Assembly (NCBI GenBank): GCA_016098155.1
Contig: JAAAJB010000521.1
Coordinates: 1-25,510 of the forward strand
Direction: 5' to 3'
DNA: 25,510 nt
From: Actinomortierella ambigua
Lineage: Eukaryota; Mortierellomycota; Mortierellomycetes; Mortierellales; Mortierellaceae
Position numbers and translations under genes: made by a program. A model generated the notes under the pieces. The model saw only the letters and a list, made by a program, of their open reading frames with translations. It had not been told where the DNA came from and searched no databases. How positions within the stretch are numbered: the first letter of the stretch is position 1; each line of letters opens with the position of its first letter. Below are positions 20,083 through 25,510 of this stretch, piece by piece.

Positions 20083-20496
20083 GATATGTACGATCGGAGT
20101 GGGGGGGGGGGTTTTCGCACACAGAGATCTGATGGTCGATGAAGCTGTTTTTTTGTCTTTTTTCTTTCTGCCCTTTGCTTTTGCCAAGTAGTTCCTTCTA
20201 TACCTTTGTTTTTTTTTTCACGACCACAAAACTTCAACATATTGATGAATCACGACCACTTCCTTTCCTTTTTCTATATTTCTATATCCATTCATACGAC
20301 GCTCATCTACTTGCACATATCGCACATATCGACATAAATATGATCAAAAAATCCTCGCCCTCTGCTGGTACGCACCTACCCGTGACAGTCACGAAGTCGT
20401 GTCTGGGCATTGGTTGTCTTATGAAAGCGAGCAGTTGTTTAAATCCCCATTTCACTACTTTGCTCATCAGTCTCCATCTTGGCTTCCTACAACAGC
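20083..20496. other. Intergenic region between seipin and MDM10
   Basis: An 11-base G run (20101-20111) lies just after the seipin stop. T-rich stretches (20148-20220) follow, fitting the seipin 3' UTR and MDM10 promoter. Open frames here lack family resemblance. Confidence 0.5.
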
Positions 20497-22967
20497 ATGT
20501 ACGACTTCATGGAGTACTGCCTCCGGCGGTACTATCGTGCATCGGGATGGAACGAAGACAATCAGTATTCCCATCTGTGCGGCACATCGCGAGGTAAGCC
20601 CTTTTATTGTAAACACTTTAGGGGCGACCTTGGGCCCTGTTATCAGAGTGATCAAGGATCAAGAAGGTCGCTTGATTAAAGGGATCTTCCCCCTTCCCTT
20701 CATTCTTTTTTTTTATTGTAGCCCTCTTGGATTTTCAAGTCCCCAAGGGTCTGTCGCTCCGACTGTCAAAGCTCCCGTCGTCGGTCTTCAAAACAACATC
20801 GACGATGAATGCGCTGCCGATCCTGGATGGCTCAATCGGGTACCTGTTTACGTCGCGACCATTGCCGATCGATGACAGTGCGTCGGTCCGGTTCCGACAT
20901 ATGGTGGACCGCTTCCGGATCATTTGCTTGGATCATGGCATCCGCGAGGCGGATCAATGGTCCGAGATCGGGCCCGACGGCAAGAGGCGGAAAGGTACAG
21001 ATAAGAGTACTATTTTTGATGCGGGGGAAAAGGGATGAAGGAAGGATGGCAGAAGATCGAGGGAGAGAGGGCTAATGTCAACAATGGCCCTTTTTTTTTT
21101 GTGCTCCCTAAAAATGGACTATAAGACTACCTGTTGTCTGGAAGGTTGAACCTGGCCAATGCTCGTTTGGAGGCGCTGTATAGTCGACGCGTGTCCAAGC
21201 ATCGTCAGTATGTCATTTCAGGCGTGAGTGATCCAGCCTCTAAAGCTGCCTCCTATGTAAGTAGCTAGCATCTTTCTCTTTGTGTTTCTGTCATTCTTCT
21301 ATCAGCCGTTGACAGCAGAACTCACGGCTCTATTTTATCTGGGAAAAACAATCATAGATATCAGCTCAGTACCAATATGACAAGGGCAAATACTGTGCCG
21401 AGGTATCATTCACGACAGACGATGGCTTGATAGGCGTCCGAGGACTATACAACTTTGGGCAGGACTTTGATTACTCGTACCAAACCATGCATGCCGAGCG
21501 ACGGCATCGTGCCTTGGACCTCCAGGCAGGACTGGACCAGCAGCAACGGGCCTTAGCCGAGGTCATGGGAATGAACGACGAGGAACGGAAACAGCTGAAA
21601 CAAGCGTCCCTTGATTCGAAAGATGGAGATGACGAAAATGAACGGGAGGAAGTAGGAAATGTCGCCCAGGACAACACCAGGTCACAACAGCGACCATCCA
21701 AGCCAGACGAGGAAGGACACCACCGCCGAGATCAGGACCTGGTCCCGCGATTGAAGGAGTCTGCCCGAATGATGATGGTCGACTCGGCCCTTGGCTCGTC
21801 GGCAGCGTTGGATGATGATGTCGACCTGCTGGAGGAGGTTGTCGAAGAGGCCGAGACACGGTTACAGCGACAACGACCATCTTCACTACAGTTCCAACAT
21901 GGACCAGGACAGGGACGTGCAGGACAGCTGCGAGACGGTACCGCTGACGAACAGCAAGCCCCAGAGGACGAATGGGCAGAGGACTCTGACGATCGCTCCC
22001 GTGGGTATTGGTCCGCAGGCGCCGAAGTGTACTACAGTGCCACAGAGAAACTTGGCGGAGGTAAATCATCTGCCTTATCTTTCTGTTCTAATACGTCAGG
22101 GGGGGGGGGTCTCTAGGAACAAACCTCGTCGCCATTTTTTTTTCTTCTTACTAACGGTGAATATTTCCTTTTAAAAAAAATCATACCCCAATGCCAGTGT
22201 CGATGGGCCTGCGATATAGGAGCCTCCCACCCCTGACCGCATCCTCGGCGTCAGCTGACGGTCATCCATACCCGACATCGACTGGCCCCGAGCATCACCA
22301 ACACTACATCCCCGTGACGCTCACGCAGACACTGAACCCGATCATGGGCCACGTGTCGAGCAGCTATGCAGCGCAAGTGAACCCGGACCTGGGTTTGTGC
22401 AGCCGTTTTGATTTCAATCTGTACAGTTATGACAGCGAACTGACCGTTGGCTTGGAGTGGTGGCTGCGCGAGAAGCGAGGCTTTGTTGCGCCTTCGTCTT
22501 CAGCTATATCCTCCACCTCATCATCATCATCATCGTCATCATCATCAGCAATCGCCGACGCCAACGACGCCAGTCTGGTCAAGACACTGGAAGAGCGGCA
22601 TGAGGAGCAGCGGCAGCTGGAATTGCTCGAGGCCGAGGCGGCCGTCCAGAGCCGCCACCCACACGTCCTGGCCCCCGTTATCGGTGTCCTCAAGGCGAGA
22701 TTGGGCGTTCAGTCTGGACTGGCTATCCTGTGGGAGGGCCGTTTCAACAAACTGTTGTTTAGCTTTGGCGTCGTGGCCGATATGAGCTCGGTGGGGTTGT
22801 CGGCCCCATATGCGGTCGCTGGCGCTAGGAGAGCTCCAGGATTGTCGTCCGCGTCGACAGCGGCAGCAGCAGTAGCAGCGGCGTCGGCAGGTTTGGGTGC
22901 CGGTGGACGACCGTCTGGCGGGGTGAATGTCCGGTCCATTGGGCTGGAGATTCAATACTTCTCGTAA
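20497..22967 (+). CDS. MDM10: Mdm10-like mitochondrial outer-membrane beta-barrel protein
   Basis: Five exons (20497-20593, 20722-20994, 21126-21256, 21358-22060, 22198-22967) join in phase to give about 657 residues; the family is usually about 450-500. The start MYDFMEYCLRRYYRASGW matches the family N-terminus. ALLDFQVPKGLSLRLS, GSIGYLFTS, YLLSGRLNLANARLEALYS, GLIGVRGLYNFG and GLRYRSLPP are Mdm10-type strand regions, and the C-terminus ends with a beta-signal-like hydrophobic strand (IGLEIQYFS). Mdm10 is part of the ERMES tether between ER and mitochondria and of the SAM assembly complex. The extra length is an acidic, Gln-rich insertion (about residues 210-385) after LYNFGQDF, a shorter Ser run (coded near 22495-22550) and an Ala/Gly-rich stretch near the end. 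The ATG at 20497 is the first in frame. Confidence 0.9.
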
Positions 22968-22991
22968 AAAAAAAAAAAAAAAAAAAAAAAA
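22966..22991 (+). repeat. 26-base A run fused to the MDM10 stop codon
   Basis: The TAA stop (22965-22967) runs directly into an uninterrupted A homopolymer. It leaves almost no 3' UTR before the run. It could be a slippage-expanded tract or could be inexact in length because of sequencing. Confidence 0.9.
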
Positions 22992-23083
22992 GACTGCACC
23001 CACGCACATGCTCACACACCACTACCTCCACCACCATCCCAACTCACACTTGATTACCTATAAAAACCTCATTAATATATCCT

Positions 23084-23233
23084 CTAAACACAAACACACG
23101 ATGCTCCCTTGTGGCCGAGGGGCTTATTGCAACTCATGCAATGTGGTCCTTTCCTCTTTGACTTGGATGACTGCGGCTCAAGTAGAAGGGTTGCCTTTGG
23201 ACGAGGGAGGAACAAATGCTTGGCTCCTACTGC
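23084..23233 (-). CDS. Zinc-knuckle-like C-terminal coding exon, unrecognised gene
   Basis: On the - strand, after a possible acceptor CCGGCAG (ending 23234), the frame reads AVGAKHLFLPRPKATLLLEP, then a basic stretch, then HCMSCNKPLGHKGASCVCV and TAG. The spacing C-x2-C-x5-H-x4-C is one residue longer than a classic CCHC zinc knuckle. A basic region followed by such a knuckle is common at the C-termini of transposases and retroelement Gag proteins. The frame is also open upstream to an ATG at about 23272. The acceptor at 23234 puts it in phase with the two 39-nt exon-like blocks at 23339-23377 and 23433-23471. It is probably the remaining tail of a mobile-element or lineage-specific gene, and no complete gene was found. 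Confidence 0.35.
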   Translation of the reverse strand, partial: AVGAKHLFLPRPKATLLLEPQSSKSKRKGPHCMSCNKPLGHKGASCVCV

Positions 23234-23316
23234 CTGCCGGAGTTCAAGTACGAACAAATCTGTGATGACTATTATCATAGTTACCGCCAGCTCACCTCGG
23301 AACCATGCCCAAGGAT

Positions 23317-23620
23317 GCAGATGTTAGCGTCGGCTCACTGCCGCAGTGTCTTCAGAAGGTAGATGCGCCGAAAACACCTACAAAAGATGCTTCCCGAGCC
23401 TGAAACACTGCATATGTTTGGCGACAGCTTACCGCAGCAGTCTCTCCCAGAAGACAGATGAGCCGAGAATCCTGCAAAAAAATGCTTTCTGAGCCCAAGG
23501 CACTGCTAAAGATGCATATGTTATTGCCTTCTCACCCCAGCACCTACATACGATATAGATGATCAGAAGTGATGCATGCCACAGCCTGAGACCAGTATCA
23601 TTTGACTCTGCAGCGTCGTG
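23317..23620 (-). repeat. Diverged tandem repeat, about 95-bp unit, exon-intron-like
   Basis: At least two full units and one or two older partial units align. On the - strand each unit has an intron-like part that starts GTAAGC, GTGAGC or GTGAGA, contains a shared word like AACATATGCA or AACATCTGCA, and ends TAG or CAG. This is followed by a 39-nt block (23471-23433, 23377-23339). Both blocks end in similar codons, reading -GETAA and -EDTAA. An older copy (about 23574-23536) keeps the donor GTGAG but has lost the acceptor, and a trace lies near 23608-23617. The 39-nt length preserves phase. Confidence 0.65.
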
Positions 23621-23728
23621 ATGATGCAATATTTTATTCTAATATACAGCATCAAAATGCAAAGGCATATACTATATCAACTCCCCGTTTTCTGCAGTAA
23701 TTCTTTATTCTTCTCTTTTGCTTATAAG

Positions 23729-24229
23729 CATGCAAACACGCAATTTATGAGAAATCCGTCTGTGTGGACCTGTCGTCGGTACGACTGGTGAAGACAAGGA
23801 GACGAAGCGCCATCACACCTGATCCTTCGCTGACAGAGGAAGAAAGGCTTGATGCTTTCTTCAACCTTATCGACTCGCGCGGTAGGCATTACTGATATGG
23901 TGATATGATGTGTTCTTTTTGTTGCAGCGTAATGTGTTCTTTTGGTTGTCATGAAGGCCTTTTTTTGACAGATTCCACTCCATCTATGTAGGGTCTGGTG
24001 GTCAGCCGAGTCTTCGCAATCTCCGAGGGTCAAGAGGCAGAAAAAAATCCCTCCAGACGGGGAGGCCGTCCTGCCTATTGATGATTCTACCTTATCCAGC
24101 TCCACAAGCTTGGCGCCATTCCAAGAGCCAGCTTCTGCTTGCTGTCGTCTTCGCGCCCCCTCTGCCCACTCTACGGCCGCAGCCAGATCTGTTACGGAAA
24201 GGAGCCAGTTAGTGGCCAAGGGTGGCTAA
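23729..24229 (+). CDS. Two-exon coding fragment, unknown protein, 5' part missing
   Basis: Exon a (about 23729-23881) reads KSVCVDLSSVRLVKTRRR..., then TPDPSLTEEERLDAFFNLI, and ends at a GTAGGC donor. A 124-nt intron ends GGTCAG. Exon b (24006-24229) continues in phase with ESSQSPRVKRQKKIPPDGEA and ends in TAA. The codon pattern and the phase-1 join support coding. No in-frame ATG follows the upstream stop at 23725-23727; exon a could begin after the acceptor-like TTATAAG. The gene is therefore either truncated at its 5' end or has exons I cannot place. A basic KRQKK patch could be a nuclear signal. The antisense strand is also open across exon b, which lowers confidence. Confidence 0.4.
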
Positions 24230-24360
24230 CCTTTCCCTGAATGAAAAGGCTATTCCATCACATTCCCTTATTATAGAGCTAGATTTGAAAAGTAAATCCC
24301 TTGAATCATCTTGCTTTAGTTAAATCTTTCCTTGAAGTGATAAAGGCTATTCCATCACAA
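24230..24360 (+). repeat. Direct repeat, about 32 bp, spaced about 97 bp
   Basis: CTTTCC[CT]TGAA followed after a few bases by AAAGGCTATTCCATCACA occurs at about 24230-24263 and 24327-24360. The first copy sits just after the stop codon of the preceding coding fragment. It may be a 3' UTR duplication or a repeat-element edge. Confidence 0.6.
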
Positions 24361-24581
24361 GATCGACCCACAGAGCCAACCCCAGTCTTAGAGAGCTGGT
24401 AGTACATGACACATGACCAGAGTCATGTATGACTTACGAGCAAAGAACGAGCACGGTGTGTGTTTTAATAAAGGAGAAGGTTATGGGTTACTGACGATTG
24501 CTGTTACTGGGTGGTGAAAAGGGGTCCAAATTATATAAATATATAGGGGTTTCTAATTAGGAATCGGGAAGGTCGCTTAGG

Positions 24582-24603
24582 GATGACTCTTGCAAGAGTC
24601 ATC
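24582..24603. repeat. Perfect 22-bp palindrome
   Basis: GATGACTCTTG is followed immediately by its exact reverse complement with no spacer. It lies within the LTR-like block. Its core TGACTC is the kind of site bound by fungal bZIP (Gcn4/AP-1 type) factors, present here once on each strand. Confidence 0.9.
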
Positions 24604-24610
24604 GAAAAGG

Positions 24611-24727
24611 CTAGCGTATTCAAGAGTCGACGCTAGATGGCTTGGCACGAGCTGAGCGGCAGGGGTAGGACCTAGAAAGTAGAGTCGTAGGGAACGCGAC
24701 AACACGCGTGACGGGTGTCGTGCCGAG
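24611..24727 (+). other. Nested inverted repeats, possible structured RNA or element terminus
   Basis: CTAGCGT (24611-24617) pairs perfectly with ACGCTAG (24630-24636). CTTGGCACGA (24641-24650) can pair with TCGTGCCGAG (24718-24727), nine pairs plus one G-U. Shorter pairings such as GTCG/CGAC lie between. The pattern could fold as RNA. No known RNA family is recognised. Confidence 0.4.
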
Positions 24728-24782
24728 TGGCTTCTAACATCGAGCTTTGGAATTTGGACATCCAATAAACCCCCGCTTCTCA

Positions 24783-25510
24783 AAGATTGGTGCTGACCCG
24801 ACAGCTATCATAGAAGTGCTAGAGCAACGATAGCGACAGCGGCGAAATGCGTGGCCTTCATGACGAGTCCGGGTAAAGATATGAAGTGAATGCGCGCGCG
24901 CGCGTGTGTGTGTGTGTATGTGTGTGTGGAGATTGTGGTTGTGCGGGTATTTTATTTTTCTTGTGTGTTTCTGCGAGTGTTGCTTTAAGATGGGTCTGAT
25001 GTGTGTCTACTCTGGACATTAGGACATGCCTCAGCTCTACATATTCCACGAGAGAACGAAGCAGATAGAGACGCAGCTTGTGCCTCTAAGAAGACCGGGT
25101 AGGGTCAGGACGCATCAACACCTTCTACACGGCGATTCGGCATCGGCACCATATATTGTCAACGAGCATGAAGAGGGAAGGAAGATAACACGGTTCTCCA
25201 TCAATCATCACCATTCCCTTCAAAACTTGGCCAGATAGATCCAATTGACAGAGTGAAAAGCCAAGGAAACAACAGCTGTAGCATTATATTCCAACACACC
25301 AGCTCAAAACCCCCTCCCCCGCCTCCAGGCCAAAGCTAAACGCCCAGTAAACAACACGCTCCAGCCTTTCCTGCCACTCCTCTCCCTGCTAAAGCGTCGC
25401 TAGTTTCACGGTACTATCTCTGGAGTGTAGAACATATGTAGATTTATGTGGCAGGCGATTCATACAACCAGCCATGATTGCTATTGGCGCTTTTTTTTTT
25501 TTTTTTTTTT
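24783..25510. other. Right flank with microsatellite, no supported gene
   Basis: A CG then TG microsatellite covers about 24891-24928. A + strand open frame of 70 codons (25026-25238, MPQLYIFHERTKQ...) follows an acceptor-like TTAG, but I cannot support it as a gene. The window ends in a run of 20 T, which may mark a contig end or a low-quality homopolymer. Confidence 0.4.

Larger units (their letters stand above)
24502..24782 (+). mobile_element. LTR-like block (candidate)
   Basis: The block begins TGTTACTGGG and ends CTTCTCA, so it has TG...CA ends. It contains a TATA-like TATATAAATATATA (about 24532-24545) and an AATAAA signal (about 24764-24769). Five bases later comes TGGTGCTGACCC (from 24788), which begins with TGG as tRNA primer-binding sites do. 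No second copy, gag or pol frame is in the window, so this would be a fragment or the 5' end of a degraded element. Confidence 0.3.

Noticed and set aside
23722..24219. 165-codon - strand open frame (MATNWLLSVTD...)
   Set aside because: Its first codon is TTG, not ATG. The + strand reading has a phase-compatible intron and more protein-like composition, although the - strand cannot be fully excluded.
1..25510. CRISPR array, operon or bacterial-type defence system
   Set aside because: The genes are spliced eukaryotic genes. No regularly spaced identical repeats with unique spacers were seen.

Overview
This is nuclear DNA of a fungus. The genes are broken by many short GT-AG introns (about 55-260 nt), and the proteins are fungal housekeeping types: V-ATPase subunit B, a Pkc1-type protein kinase C with HR1-C2-C1-C1-kinase order, seipin and Mdm10. 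Tandem Sel1-repeat paralogues and long Gln/His tracts fit an early-diverging lineage such as Mucoromycota/Mortierellomycotina. That placement is inference from style and was not tested.

Left part (1-5060), accessory. A decayed Sel1-repeat gene copy lies on the + strand (2-600). It faces two intact Sel1-repeat paralogues on the - strand (846-2216 and 2835-3952), whose start codons appear to sit in separate upstream exons. Next is an unrecognised - strand gene that I assembled from four phase-compatible exons (5060 down to 4110).

Core part (5206-22967). The order is translin (+, six exons), an ACOT13-like hotdog acyl-CoA thioesterase (-, six exons, convergent with translin, stops 44 bp apart), V-ATPase subunit B (+, eight exons, divergent from the thioesterase), PKC1 (+, eight coding exons, the first only an ATG), seipin (+, four exons, first intron GC-AG) and MDM10 (+, five exons). 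These genes share no single pathway. Seipin (ER lipid-droplet biogenesis) and Mdm10 (ER-mitochondria tether, SAM complex) both act at ER contact sites, but nothing in the sequence shows that their proximity is functional. Exon joins in these genes were set by reading frame, splice-site consensus and remembered family similarity.

Right part (22968-25510), accessory or repeat-like. On the - strand there is a zinc-knuckle-like coding exon preceded by a tandem array of about 95-bp units, each resembling a 39-nt exon plus an intron. A two-exon + strand coding fragment follows. After that come an LTR-like block with a perfect 22-bp palindrome and other inverted repeats, a CG/TG microsatellite, and a terminal T run that may mark a contig edge. 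No CRISPR array, rRNA or convincing tRNA was seen.
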